A DNA stretch of 64,000 nucleotides from Pascua guehoae (taxonomy: Eukaryota > Basidiomycota > Tremellomycetes > Trichosporonales > Trichosporonaceae), in contig BCJX01000005.1 of the NCBI GenBank assembly GCA_001600415.1, positions 2,091,120 to 2,155,119 of the forward strand, given 5' to 3'. The position numbers and the translations under genes are program-made. Under the pieces are notes generated by a model. The model was given only the letters and a program-made list of their open reading frames with translations. It ran no database searches and had not been told where the DNA came from. This document shows, one piece after another, positions 21,504 to 32,818 of the stretch (its first letter is position 1; each line of letters begins with the position of its first letter).

Positions 21504-23013
21504 TTACACGTGTAACCCTGCCGCATCGACATCAGTGAGACTTCCAACACGTTCCGTATGACGTACCCCAAAGACACCTCTTCTGGCTTGGCACCCGCCT
21601 ATCTGGACGCCTTGGAATGCGCGCCGGTCCGGCCACTTGTCGACGAATACGACATTCCACCGAACCTCGGGCGGACTATCCCCTGTTAGTTGAACGATTC
21701 CGAGGATGAACCGACAATCGCTGGCGGTACCGTGGAAGTATATGGGAGGAAGAGGGGTCAGATCGAGTGGCTTGATGGTGGCAAAGTCGTTTTCCCACGT
21801 GATATTTTCGCCAGTCCCGTCCATGTATGCTCGGCAGGCCTCCAGCGCGCTAACCTTATCGGAGGGGACGATGTCGTAGTCAACAGGTGGCTCGAGTGTG
21901 GGACTCTGCGTGGAGGCCCAAGAGTTGGACAGAGAGCGCGCCGGCACCGGAGAGGATGTGCTGGCTTGCCATTTGCCTCGAACATTGGCCCAGTCCCCAT
22001 TGTCAAGGTCCCCAGTCAGTCCTAATATGCCAGTGCCGCGAACTGCATCTAGCCCAGTGCTCGCGACTTTGGCGACCAGTGTTCCCTTGAAAGTACTGGC
22101 TAAATGCGTAATCTTTAGAGCTAGCGTATGTCAGATGCGGCGGCCCAAACTCACTTACCTGCAAGACCTACGTCGCAGGCCATGCCGCGCCAATCTGTCC
22201 TGTCCTGCAGAGCTGACATGTCGACATCCTTCTCGTCCTGAGTGAGAGGGCGGCAAGTGAGAAATGGATATTTGAAGTAGGGTTTGTACCACCGCAACAT
22301 GTGGTAGAATAGCGACTGCAGGTGGTCGGCAATGCCTTTGTCGGCAGGTCCTAGCATGACCTTGAAACAGATGAATGCAAATAGCTGGCTGCTGCAAATC
22401 GTGTCCAGCATATCGACATTGCGTGAAGGCAGACCAACAGAGGGGATGTCCTGATACATGTCGAGAACAGTCCTCAGCACACGTGGGGCACGCTCAGCCT
22501 ACCCAGTCAGCCAAGAGCAGCGTTCCCTCCACCCGAACGTGCTTACCACTGGATCCGGCTCTGGTCCGAGACCAGCCCTCTTCCTTACAGCCGCGCGTGT
22601 AATGGGAATCATAGACCTGGGGTCCATTTCAGCTGGTACGCGTTCGGCTTGGAAGAACCATAAGACGTAGTTGCGGTCTATCACTCGCTGCTTCCAGTCG
22701 TATCCAAGTCGCGGTCTGAGGAATGCGCAAGCGCGGGATGGGTCGTCGTACTCGGCCATGTGAACCTGGCACCACAATCGCTGATCCTGCTGAAGACAAG
22801 TCAGCACAGCACCAGCAGGTCAACAGGACATGGCAGAGGCAGTCATCAACTCACATACACCAAGTCATGAAGCCGACGGCACACAAGTGCAACGTTTGCT
22901 AGGGATGAGAGGCTATCCTTTGCGGCGAACACGAGGCAAGCGGCTTGGAGCTGTAACGTTAGCAACAGTAAGGCGATAGCACCCACCTCTTCCGGCAGAG
23001 CGAGAAACCCCAT
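21504..23013 (-). CDS. F-box protein
   Basis: Probable substrate-recruiting subunit of an SCF ubiquitin ligase. The start at 23013 gives MGFLALPEE; a 36-nt intron (GTGGGT to TTACAG) follows, and the next exon continues LQAACLVFAAKDSLSSLANV then ALVCRRLHDLVY, a good F-box (L-P-x-E, L-x-x-V-x-x-V-C-R). The next exon begins QRLWCQVHMAEYDDPSRACA. Further exons read ERVPAEMDPRSMIPITRAAV, GLPSRNVDMLDTICSSQLFA and HMLRWYKPYFKYPFLTCRPL. The C-terminal exon has PPIYFHGTASDCRFILGIVQ and DSPPEVRWNVVFVDKWPDRR, ending at the stop at 21504, and probably forms a beta-rich substrate domain. No nameable second domain was recognised. It converges with the MFS gene. Confidence 0.7.
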
Positions 23014-23454
23014 GTCAGTCAAACTAGATGAGGAGTGAGTGGACTTCGACGCGGGCTGTTGACGAAAGAGGTACGCTAAATGCGGGGTTGGTGTTGACAG
23101 CGACTCCAGTCATCGCCGGCAACCTCCACCTTTAGTCAGGTACGCTCGGGGCTGGTCCCTTTTCCGCCTCGGCTTTGCACAACCGACTTATTCCCCTTCT
23201 CATACTAACTACTGCTTCCAACGTGCCTCTACATGCTGTACTGGCACAGAATAGATTATCCGCCCCTTTGCCACCTTACTACTCCATTCTTCTCTCTGCA
23301 TTCACTGCGGCACAGCCATACGGCACGCGTCCAGACACTGGGCGCTCGTTGATCGGGTAAACTCCGGGACATGGCGGAAGGCTCCCATTTCTCTACCGAG
23401 TGGTGAGAGGTGGAAGCCCGTCGCGGTAGGAGTTAACTATTGTTGTAGGGTCTG
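23014..23454. other. Upstream region of the F-box gene
   Basis: Between the F-box gene start and the regulator stop, both on the minus strand. Nothing distinct seen. Confidence 0.5.
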
Positions 23455-25572
23455 TCAATGGTGGGGTAGCTCCCCTGCGTGGGCGGTCGTTTCCAACTGC
23501 TCCAGGCTCTTCATAATCAGCCGCCCAACCTCCCAACGTGTTCGGCGGCTGAATACCGTCCGGGTCCAGTTTTCAAGGTCGGCAATGGTTGAGAGCCCGA
23601 GGTCGGGTGTTGGCTGGAAGCTATCGCCTCGGGCAAGCTGCCAGACGCATAGAATAACGCGGAAGGCGTAGCAGGTAAGCCAAGGCGGTTCCAGGGCATA
23701 ATTGACTGGCCCATCCAAATAGTAGAGGAACCACGCAATGTGTGGCTCGAGAGACTCCATGACGTCGAGGTCGACGGAGATCGGCAGGGTGCGCGCAAGA
23801 TGCGTGCTGTGATTCATGAGTTTGCGCACAACTTGACCCTCAATGACTCACGCTGAGGCAAGGGCACTCTCGAGGCTAGTCTCAACAATGCCGCTGGTGT
23901 GGCTGGGTGCCCACATTAGGAGCTCCACCATACTTGCATGGAGTATTGCCTCGCAAAGCCGAGCGTGTGGATCATCGGATGCTTTCGACATGACCACAGG
24001 CTCGAGTACGCGCCCTGCAGACTGCAGTACCTCGACGTCAGTTGTGCCACTGCATGTACGCACTCACTCTAAAGCGCTCAAAGCATACTTGGCCCGACAT
24101 GGTCGACCAACCTGAACACTCTCGAACACTGGAGAGGATGAATGCATGCACTAGTGATAGTGCGTATGCGTCCAGAGAGGTAAAATTACAGGGCAAAGCC
24201 GAATCCGAGAGGCAGTTGTGTACCGCCGTGATGTACTTTGGCGCAACATCGACGTTTGTGAGCGAGATGTGTGCCCAGGCCGCCGCCGTCGTCTGAGCCC
24301 AAACGTCTTGGGCGCAAGGCATATCGTGACGAATCTCCAGGTGGGATAGCGCCCGAGGTAGTGATAGCAAGTGGTACAGCATTGAGTCGATTTGGTAAAG
24401 ACCGTAACAGGTGCTTTGGGAGCGTGCGTGAGTGTTCCGAAAGCCGCTTGACACTTACCGCTTATGGCTCTCAACTCGGATGTACTGGTGCCATAGTGCG
24501 TCAAGGTTTGTCGTGCTCTTTGGTTGTGTCTTCAGAGGCTCGAACAATCTTCCCCGTCTCGATAGCTTGTTTTAGCTCAGAAATGGCAATTCAGACCTAC
24601 TGTGACCGCCTTGGCATGTAGCTGGAGGCCTTGATCCGTGGCAGATCCGCAGCAGTACATGATAGAGTAGGTTGCGAGTAGAAGGTAGGCTTGGATTGTC
24701 TCGAGTGTTTCGGATGGGTGGGAGTTGTTTTCGAGGATACCAAGGGCTTGGTGAAAACACTTGGAGCCAAGGTCGGACGAAGAGGCCGTATGTGTACTGT
24801 ATTGCAGGCCCAGGCATACCATGGCGAGCGGGAGGGGCGATTGCGCATCGAAGTCGTCGAATGTTGGTCTATGGATGAAGGGAAGGAAGGGAGCGACATT
24901 GTCAAAGAAGAGATCCAATCCAAGGGCTATGTCGTGGAGCTCAAGACTAGCAGTTGTCGCCATAGGAGAGATGGTGAGTGAGGTAGTGGGACGTATTTGC
25001 GAGAGGGAGTCGTCGGTGGGCGTTTGGCTTTCGGGAATGTGGCCGAGTGACCCAAATCCCCAACTCTGGTTGGCACCTCCGTCCCCGAAGGGGACAGCGG
25101 AGTCCGTCGTCGATGACCCCGAGTGGCACGGTGATAGCAACAAAAGTTCCTGCTCGCTTTCCAGCTCCCTGGTCTCATTATCAAAGCCGATCGTGTTGTC
25201 CGTTGTTGGCGGTGATGTTGATTGATTGGCAAGCGGCCGCGCAGCCATGCTGGGTCTTGCCGCATGCTCTGGATGTTTTCGTCGAACGTGTCGCTTTCGC
25301 AGATCGGCACGTGAGAATGTCGTCGAGCAGTAAGGACATTGCAAGCTAGATCCGCGGTCGACAGCTACATGCACGGCGCGGTGTCGCTTGAGGTTCTCCT
25401 GACAACCAGTCAGCCCCTTCTGTGGGAGCGGCATCGTGGGTATCATACGCACATGCCTTGTAAAACGTTTCATGCAGACAGAGCACTGGAATGGTTGCAG
25501 GTCAACTGCCGAGTTCACAGTCTCGTCTGTCGCGGCTGAGGGGAGAGAGGCTCCTGGACGAACAGCAGGCAT
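23455..25572 (-). CDS. C2H2 zinc-finger plus Fungal_trans transcription factor
   Basis: Nuclear regulator with two N-terminal C2H2 fingers and a fungal-specific transcription-factor domain. Finger 1 is FQCSVCMKRFTRH joined across an intron to ENLKRHRAVH; finger 2 is LQCPYCSTTFSRADLRKRH followed by VRRKH. The pair resembles the Adr1/Msn2-type arrangement of two adjacent fingers. A Ser/Thr/Glu-rich linker leads to LGLDLFFDNVAPFLPFIHRP and TFDDFD, the characteristic start of the Fungal_trans domain, then AMVCLGLQYSTHT, ETIQAYLLLATYSIMYCCGS. The remaining exons (SRATSW-free, e.g. WAHISLTNVDVAPKYITAVH and MESLEPHIAWFLYYLDGPVN) end at the stop at 23455 with RRTRWEVGRLIMKSLEQLE. The start at 25572 (MPAVRPGASLPS) is the likely one; an in-frame upstream extension exists. 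It adjoins a set of catabolic genes and is the natural candidate for their regulator. Confidence 0.8.
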
Positions 25573-25876
25573 GTCGAACGCATCAAGTTGTGGGGTGTGG
25601 AGGAGCACACATCGGACCAAAGTGATATGTCAAACTAGTGACCACAAATGCAGCAGATACAGCAGAACATGGTGCCCCATGGAGCGACGGACGAATCGCG
25701 GAGATCTAGGTGGGCAACTCAAGGAGGAGCTCCTCCCCACTGCCATTTCCGGCCACCCGGCCCGGCCCCGCCGGGGTAATCTTCAAGTTCCATTCCTCGG
25801 TGCATACCGCCCTAGACAGCTTTCTGCCATATTTACATCGCTGACCCCAGCTCTGGTGCGAGCCCGGGAACAACCC
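25573..25876. other. Promoter region of the C2H2 regulator
   Basis: About 300 bp between the regulator start and the oxygenase stop. It holds a GGAGGAGCTCCTCC perfect palindrome. Confidence 0.5.
25723..25736. promoter_or_regulatory. GGAGGAGCTCCTCC palindrome upstream of the regulator
   Basis: Perfect 14-bp inverted repeat centred on GGAGCTCC, about 150 bp before the regulator start. The same 8-bp core recurs in the neighbouring oxygenase/RidA promoter, so it may be an autoregulatory operator. The assignment is inference. Confidence 0.4.
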
Positions 25877-27306
25877 TTACACGGGAAGTGTGACCTTCAG
25901 GCCCATGTACTCGCGCTGGTTCATGAGCTTGCCGTTGATAATGACCTGGTCGGCCCCGATGCGGTTACGAGACTGGTCCGTGGGGTCGGTCGCAGCGGCA
26001 ATCTGAATTTCACGCCACTGTTGGTTTGTCGGAACCTAGATGTCAGCGTGTGTGGCCTCCAGAGAACCGAACCGGTCTCCTTACCTGCATGCCACTGGTC
26101 ATGGCCTTCTTGTATTCGTAGTACACCCCGCCCTCCTCCTCTACACACCCTTCGCGCTGGATAAGGGGAGAGGCTAATGTCAATGAAGTGTCCCTCCCTG
26201 ACCTCAGCCAAGTCCACTTGACTCACCTGCAGCTGGAGTCATGCGGAGATCACCAATGGAGCTATTGAAGAGGACTAGCGAAAGTCGCTCCGAATCGAGC
26301 TGATCGGCCGGGGGACTGAACACACGGTGGCGAGTGGCCTTGAAGTGACCACCGGAGACGATCTCGAGCGTGTCACCAATGTTAACAACAAGGGCTCCGG
26401 GCTTGTAGGGGACATAGTACCACTGCTCATCACGGCCCCAGATTTGAAGACATGAAATGGGAACGGAGAAGAGCAGTGTCGTTGTTCCAAAGTCGGTGTG
26501 TCCATGCATGCGGAGCCCTTTCGACAGGTCCCGCGTCTCCTGTTTAACAGGCCGGAAGAGGGCATGACGGAAGTAGCCTTCCCCAGAAGGGCTGCCGTGG
26601 CTCTGGACGTTGTTCCAGAGGTAGTCGTCCGGGAGCTCGAGAACACGCGAAAGGAGAATGAGGAGGCGTCGGTTGACAGAGCCGGTGAGGTACTAGAACG
26701 AGGGTCAGCATTCCCTTGGCATGGGACAAGGGCCGCAGTGCTTACCTCCGCAAAGGCCGTGATTTCATCCATCAACGGGTGAAGGCAGGTCGGGACATAC
26801 GAGTGGTCCTTCCACTCGCGCTTGTACCAGTTGAACTGTTCGATGCCATCGGGAATTCCTGGCGTGCGCTTGAAGCCGAATGGGTGCTTGTACCCAGCCC
26901 ACCGGCCAGTGTCCGGGTGGAAGAGGAGGCGCTCCTTATCTTCAGCGCTAATGTTGTTGTAGAGGTATTGGGCGATGGCGAACTGGCGGTGGAGCTAGAG
27001 TTGGTCAGTCTCATATGTCGGACGGGACCCAAGACAACTCACCTGTTCGAGAGATACGCCATAGTTTTCGAGAAACAGGAAACCATCCACCCTGATAGCC
27101 TGCTTGACTTGATCGACGAGCGCCTGCACAACCTCTGGGTCAGGTGAATCGAGCAGTGACAGATCGATAGAGTGAAGCTCGGCAAAGTTATTCGTCTCCT
27201 TCGTGACAGGCGGAGGCACCCATTCGGGCACGGTGGGTTTACCGGCCAAGTCGGATGCAGGGGGATTGAATTTGGGAGTCGGGGTGCCAGGGTTGATAAC
27301 GGTCAT
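25877..27306 (-). CDS. 2-oxoglutarate/Fe(II)-dependent oxygenase (isopenicillin N synthase-like)
   Basis: Cytosolic non-haem iron oxygenase that couples 2-oxoglutarate decarboxylation to hydroxylation of a small molecule. The start at 27306 (MTVINPGTPTPKF) leads to an N-terminal DIOX_N part (IDLSLLDSPDPEVVQALVDQ, IRVDGFLFLENYGVSLEQ). After introns come FAIAQYLYNNISAEDKERLL and RWAGYKHPFGFKRTPGIPDG. The iron ligands are His and Asp in MHGHTDFGTTTLLF and a distal His in HFKATRHRVFSP; the 2-oxoglutarate-binding Arg-x-Ser is in SERLSLVLFNSS. It ends QREYMGLKVTLPV. It is divergent from the RidA gene, sharing about 690 bp of promoter. Fungal relatives include thymine hydroxylases and many secondary-metabolism enzymes; the substrate is unknown. 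Confidence 0.85.
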
Positions 27307-27525
27307 GGTGTCTGTCTGGCAGAGGTTTCCAACGTATGAAAATGAGAAGAGGGAAAGCTGGTTGCGTGTAGCCATCCATTAGGGTGGGATCCAGGATGAC
27401 TTATGTACACCACCTCTGAAACGTTGTGGCTGCCACAGGTCAAGCACGTCTCTGAAGCTTCACGACATGGTTACGACTCGAGGTAACAGTTTCTCCACGG
27501 ATGTAGGATGTTGTCTGTGGGGTGC

Positions 27526-27533
27526 GGAGCTCC
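27526..27533. promoter_or_regulatory. GGAGCTCC palindrome, oxygenase/RidA promoter (copy 1)
   Basis: Perfect 8-bp palindrome in the context GTGCGGAGCTCCTTTC. The related GGGGCTCCTCCC follows at 27562-27573. Candidate operator, inferred from recurrence. Confidence 0.4.
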
Positions 27534-27718
27534 TTTCAACCCACGGTTCGGTACCTCGGATGGGGCTCCTCCCACCCTCCGAACCAATACTTCCTGGCTC
27601 CACCGTGCTCCTCCTGGCAACCGGCGCTCTCTGTTCCCAATGCTCCGTCAGTACTGCGACGTACTTTGGGAACGCCCACAGCTCACCTAACCCACTCCCC
27701 CTTTTCAGCTCCTCCCGC

Positions 27719-27737
27719 GGGGGGGGGGGGGGGGGGG
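27719..27737. repeat. Poly-G run
   Basis: Pure G run that abuts the second GGAGCTCC palindrome. Confidence 0.85.
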
Positions 27738-27743
27738 AGCTCC
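27736..27743. promoter_or_regulatory. GGAGCTCC palindrome, oxygenase/RidA promoter (copy 2)
   Basis: Same core in the context GGGGAGCTCCTCCCC at the end of the poly-G run. Confidence 0.4.
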
Positions 27744-27998
27744 TCCCCGTGCCCTTAATCCATTCCAACCGTCATTTACCGCCGCTCGGAAACCTCAAGT
27801 CTCCAGTCCTCCCAATGCACTTGCTGCCACGCATGAAAGCCGATACAGTTTTGTCGTCCTCCAGGAGATGCGAGACACCTTTCAGACTTAAGAGCTCTCC
27901 TTTAGAGCTTTGCGTTCGCCCTACCACCACACTAGAAACACAGCCTTTCACGCACACCTTCGACCGTTCCTCTCCCCACCCCCACCAGACCTGCCAAC

Positions 27999-28490
27999 AT
28001 GACACGCGAGATCGTATACTCTGAGCAGTTTCCCCTCAAGCCCCACAACGGTGAGGACTTCCTTGCGAGCATTGACAGCTGCTGACATGCCCAGCTCCAG
28101 CCGTAAAGGTTCCAGGACTCGTATTCCTTGCTGGCCAGACGGCTACGGGAGAGATCAAAGCTGCAACCGTGGGTCATTGTCGTCCTCCCCTGGCGCTCGC
28201 GCGAAAGTACTTTGTTCACCTCCGAAGGCCACGGCTCTGAATAACCTGAAGGCCGTTCTCGAACTGTCGGGCTCAAGCGTTGACAAGATTGTCAAGGTCA
28301 ACGTCTGGCTCCAGGACATGGGCGACTTTGCGGCGATGAACGAAGTGTACATCAATGTAAGCCACATCAGGGTGGGGGTCGGCTGACGAAGCAGTTCTTC
28401 CCTAAGCCGTGCCCAGCCCGCACTTGTATCCAGGCTGGATGCCTGCCAGGCGGATCCTCCATTGAGATTGAAGCCATTGCGCAGGTGTAG
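27999..28490 (+). CDS. RidA-family enamine/imine deaminase (YjgF/YER057c/UK114)
   Basis: Small trimeric protein that hydrolyses reactive enamine or imine intermediates to ketoacids and ammonia, or a related pathway-specific deaminase. The start at 27999 gives [17 protein letters not shown]; the following exons read [20 protein letters not shown], then [20 protein letters not shown] and [20 protein letters not shown], and the last exon reads [20 protein letters not shown] followed by IEIEAIAQV. The order G-Q, K-x-N-V-x-L-x-D-M-x-D, and P-A-R with a late E-I-E-A-I-A is the RidA signature; the Arg before T is the carboxylate-binding residue. About 120 residues over four short exons, as normal. 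It is divergent from the oxygenase and convergent with the aldolase, which suggests a pathway role and not a housekeeping one. Confidence 0.85.
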
Positions 28491-29120
28491 TGTTGTACAG
28501 TGCTATACATGACACATGCATCAGATAGTCGTCAATGGGAACAGAAGGCATCGTTACGCTAGTCACTGTAGAGAACCGACTCGCTGCCATCCACCCACGT
28601 ATGAGGAAGCCTACCGTTGGTCGCCCATCCAAGTTGCCGTAGTACCCGTAGTACACAAGTACCGGGGTCACAACAGTAGGAGTAGCCTTGCTAATATACT
28701 CTGCATACATGCAGTGACCGTACCCTGTGCCCTTCCCCGGGTTTCGTTCAGCAACAGTGTAGGTGCAATGCTCACCCTACTGGTCACCCTAGTCACCCTA
28801 CTGGCCATCCTACTGAATTCTACGGCTGAACCACATGAAGCGGACACACACATCCTACACAATGCAGCACACCTCCGTACTTATTGTGGATGACGGGCGC
28901 ACTGGCCTTCCATTGGAACTGGCGTGTCAGCCCATCGGATAGTGCAGACAACTGCCTGCGAAGCTATGTCAACTTCTACTGGCTCGTAACTCGTCAATCG
29001 CACTTGCAACTCAGTCCAGGCGCAGGGTGTTGAGTGCATTGGAACGCACATTTGATGATAACTTGGAAGTTCAGGGTGCATACAGGTCACATAGCGTGAT
29101 CTGGCTCTACATAGAGTAAC
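28491..29120. other. Convergent intergenic region RidA/aldolase
   Basis: 3' flanks. A short imperfect repeat of CACCCTACTGGTCACCCTAG type lies near 28770-28815. No gene seen. Confidence 0.5.
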
Positions 29121-30068
29121 CTAACAGCGAGCTGCCTTAATTTGGTCGGTGTACCAGTTGGTAATGGCCTTTGTGTCACCAGTGATGGCGACACTGTCAA
29201 ATGTTTGCAGTGCATTCTTCGCGAGCGGACCGTCATTGACGAGACGGCCGCACCACTTGCCGTGCTTCTGCGCAGCTGCAACGATGCGCTGGCACGCTTC
29301 GACAAATTCGGGCTCATCACCGTGGGCAGGCGTATAACCAAGCAGCGACTGAGCGAGGTCATTGGGACCGATGAACAGAAGGTCTGGCCCGTTAGCACCT
29401 GTTCGTCCACCTAGGCAGCTCTGAGAGTTGTCACGCACCTACGCCGTCCACTGCAGCGATCTCATCAACGTTCTGGACACCCTCTCGACTCTCAATCTGC
29501 ACCATGGTGATAAGTGTCTGGTTGGCAGTCTTCATGTACTCGGGGGTGGTGAGGCCGTGTCCAATGGCGGGGAAAGCGGATCCTTGGCCGCGAAGACCCT
29601 GTGGGGGAAACTTGGAATACGTCACCACCTGACGGGCCTCTTCAGCTGTGTGGACTTGAGGCACCATCAGGCCACTTTGAATATCAGCTTCTGCACTTCA
29701 GGTAGGACAATGCAGCACGTACTGGGCACCAGTGTCAAGGGCACGCTTGATGAGGTCGGCGCCGGTACCCCGGATGCGGATAATAGGGCTGACGCCAAGG
29801 GACGAGATGGCAGCGACCGCGTTGTGCATCGAGTCGTCGCCAATGTGGCCGTGCTCACAGTCGATAATTACGCCCTGTGCATTAGTTGAGGAAAGATAGA
29901 GGTGCTCACGTCAAAGCCACACAGTGCGACAATCTGGGCCATACGTGTAGAGGGTATAGCCATAAAGGTCATTAGCGGCTTGGCACCGGCTTGGAGGCCA
30001 TTGAGCATCTTCAGGCGTGGGTTTGATACGGTGGTGGTATGGGCGGTCGGGAAAGTGCTGACGGTCAT
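29121..30068 (-). CDS. HpcH/HpaI-family class II aldolase
   Basis: Metal-dependent pyruvate aldolase that cleaves 4-hydroxy-2-oxoacids (as in aromatic or sugar-acid breakdown). The start at 30068 gives MTVSTFPTAHTTTVSNPRLK. Visible blocks: FMAIPSTRMAQIVALCGFD, then after an intron VIIDCEHGHIGDDSMHNAVA, with the base-like His and the Glu/Asp cluster, and SPIIRIRGTGADLIKRALDT. The next exons give GIMVPQVHTAEEARQVVTYS, PPQGLRGQGSAFPAIGHG with the pyruvate-binding region, TLITMVQIESREGVQNVDEI with a metal-ligand Glu, and GPDLLFIGPNDLAQSLLGY. It ends TDQIKAARC with stop at 29121. Length (about 260-270 residues) is normal. It is divergent from the permease at 30859. The substrate is not known. Confidence 0.85.
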
Positions 30069-30858
30069 GGTGAATGGTGGAGCAGTGCGGAGTGGGGAGG
30101 GAGAGTAACGTGGAGAGTGATGATATGCGTCAGGCCGAGTACCATCTTTGTTGCTTATAACGAGCCCACTCGTGTAAGGAAACAAGGCCACACCATGCAC
30201 TTCATGCTAATCCACCCATGTTGTGTAGGAGGGCCACGGCCTCGGTCACTTGAACGGCTACGCGGTTAGTTGCCGGCGGAGGAGCGCCGCTGAGGATGGG
30301 GCCATGTTGTGCTGACGACCTGCTACCTCGAGCGTACGTGGAGCACAGTACGGGACAATCATGCAATCAATGTGGGCGCTGGTCATGGTTGCGGGGTTGT
30401 TGTCCTTTGGGGGCCAGCTCATTGGTCCCGGGTCCCCCCACTTGCAGTTGAGTGGAGGCCTCAGTCTTGGCCCCAGCTCGGGCCGGTCCACCGGTTGGCA
30501 CTGACTGGGCGGGGCTCCTCCCATCCCCTCCGCCGCCTGGCCCCTCGCAAGCCTCATTTGCCACATTCCGACCTGGCCTTTTCAGATCCCATAGATCTCA
30601 GAGGAGGAGCATGCTTGCAGTATCTTCGTTTCTAACTACTGATCAGAGTGTCTGTGATGGTGCAGATAGCTCCCCAAGCTGCTCACACTGCCCTCTCGAC
30701 CGACAACTGGCTCAACGGCTGTCGACGGACTAGGTACGGCAAATACCGCGTGCAGGTCCAGGAGCTCTGCAATGTTGATAAAAGGCGTAGTTTGCTTCTT
30801 GGCAAGCCTCATTGGCCGCCCCCGCTTTTCTCCACAGACTTCTAGTGGTACCACAATC
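30069..30858. other. Divergent promoter region aldolase/permease
   Basis: About 0.8 kb. A GGGGCTCCTCCC element lies at 30511-30522, matching one in the oxygenase/RidA promoter. No gene seen. Confidence 0.5.
30511..30522. promoter_or_regulatory. GGGGCTCCTCCC element, aldolase/permease promoter
   Basis: Identical to the 12 bp at 27562-27573 in the neighbouring divergent promoter. Candidate shared regulator site. Confidence 0.35.
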
Positions 30859-32818
30859 ATGGCTACTCGGTCTTCGTTTTCCAAGGACGACGCGATGGAC
30901 ATCACCAAGGTAGAGATCAAGGAGCTCGACCTTGAGAGGGGTGCTGAGGATTCCACACATCCTCTCCCCGAGAGCCTTCGTGGTCTCAGCCGGGACGAGT
31001 TGAACGCTATGGAGAAACGCATCGTGCGCAAGGCCGACCTCGTCATTCTGTAGGTTACTAGCGATGACGATTCAAGTGGCGAGATTACTGACAGAGCCAA
31101 CTCAGGCCGATCATGTGTGTACTTTACATTTTGAACTGTAAGTTAGCCTCCGCACCTGTTCCTTGATGCTGTAGTCTAGGATGTGATGCTGATGATCACC
31201 TAGACATCGACCGCCAGAATCTGGCCGCTGCCAAGCTCCAGGGCATCTTGGAGGACCTCAACATGAGCACACAACAATTCGCCACAGCGGTCTCCATCCT
31301 CTTTGTCGGCTACCTCCCGTTCCAGATCCCATCCAATCTCATCATCTCCAAACTTACCCGCCCTGGGCTTTGTAAGTGACAACGTCGGGTCATTTTGGCT
31401 AATGTAACAGACATCTGCTGCGCTTGCGCCATTTGGGGAATCCTCAGTGCTGCAACTGCGGCCGTCAAGTCCTATTCGGCTCTTCTTGCCATTCGCGTCA
31501 TTCTGGGCGTCGTGGAAAGTGTATTTTTCCCTGGCGCCATTTACCTTCTGAGCGCTTGGTACACAAAGAACGAACTCGGGAAGCGAATTGGTGCTCTCTA
31601 CGTTGGACAGCAGGTTGGGAATGCCTTTGGGGGCCTGATCGCCGCGGGCTGCCTCAAGCTTGACGGAGTCCACGGTATTCGAGGCTGGCGCTGGCTGTTT
31701 ATCATGTAGGTTTCCGCAGCATCGAGCCCTGCCTCCACGGTCTAACATGTCCACAGTGAAGGCTCAGCCACTGTTGGTATTGCACTTTTATCTGCCCTCG
31801 TCCTGCCCGAGTACCCGTACAATGCCCGCCTTCTCAAACCCCTCGAGCGCGACCTCGCGGTCTGGCGATTGGAGAAGGAGGCTGGAGCTGCCGAGGGTCA
31901 CGAGACCACCTCTCACTGGCAGGGCTTCATCGAGGGCTTCAAGGACCCAAAGGTACGCAATCATTGGCCAACACGAGCTCACTCAGCAGCTCTATGCACT
32001 CATCTTCTGCAACATGATGTCCCAGACGCAGGGTTCCATCGCAAATTTCTTTCCCACCATCGTCAAGGTGAGCCTTGCGAGGATGTCCCCTAGCTGACCC
32101 ACCCAAGACCCTTGGCTACAACTCTGATATCACCCTTCTCTTGACTGCCCCACCTTATGTGTTTGCGGCCATCTACTACATGGGAATGACGTTTCTCAGC
32201 GATGTGAGTCTCCAGCTCGGTCTCATTTCGACACCTCCTACTGATCACCATGTTACAGCGTTCAAAACACATCTATAGGTTCATCCTTATCAACATTGCG
32301 CTCGCCATCTGCACGTACATTGTTCCAATGGCAACGACCAACATCGGAGGCCTCTACACTGCCATGATCTTCATGCCCTGCACGAGTGGTAAGCGGATAA
32401 GTTGTGTCTACATGCTAAACGTGACTCCCAGTTGGTCCCCAGCTGTTGCTCTACAAGACCATCAACCACCACATGCCTCGGCCAATTGCAAAGCGTGCGG
32501 CTGCCATTGCGCTCATGAACGCTATTGGAGGTACATCCAACATTTGGGCAAGCTACCTCTGGTTCGAGGGTCCGCATTACTATGCCGCGTTCGGAACGTG
32601 TGAGTATATCCTTATGTCCTCTAAGAGAGTAGAGTGACTGACCATCCCCAGTCATTAGCGCCGGTGTCATGTTCGCAATCACGATCACAGGTTACCTATT
32701 CTACGTCCGCCGCGAGAACCGCATGCTGGACGGAACTTCTGAGCAGGTGGAGGGCGTTCTGAAGCGTGGAGTGACACACGAGCAGGTTGAGATGGGTTGG
32801 CGGTACGAGGGTTACTGA
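30859..32818 (+). CDS. MFS permease of the Dal5/anion:cation symporter type
   Basis: Twelve-helix plasma-membrane symporter of the family that imports allantoate, nicotinate, pantothenate and similar organic acids. The start at 30859 gives MATRSSFSKDDAMD; the short hydrophilic N tail ends in EKRIVRKADLVIL, then PIMCVLYILNY and IDRQNLAAAKLQGILEDLNM, the conserved helix 1-2 motif of the family (D-R-x-N). Later exons read FVGYLPFQIPSNLIISKLTR, RVILGVVESVFFPGAIYLLS, KRIGALYVGQQVGNAFGGLI, FCNMMSQTQGSIANFFPTIV and PIAKRAAAIALMNAIGGTSN, all characteristic. It ends HEQVEMGWRYEGY. About eight short introns. The substrate is presumably the compound degraded by the adjacent oxygenase, deaminase and aldolase; this link is inference. 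Confidence 0.9.

Larger units (their letters stand above)
27307..27998. other. Divergent promoter region oxygenase/RidA
   Basis: Shared upstream region with two GGAGCTCC palindromes, a related GGGGCTCCTCCC element and a poly-G run at 27719-27737. Confidence 0.55.
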
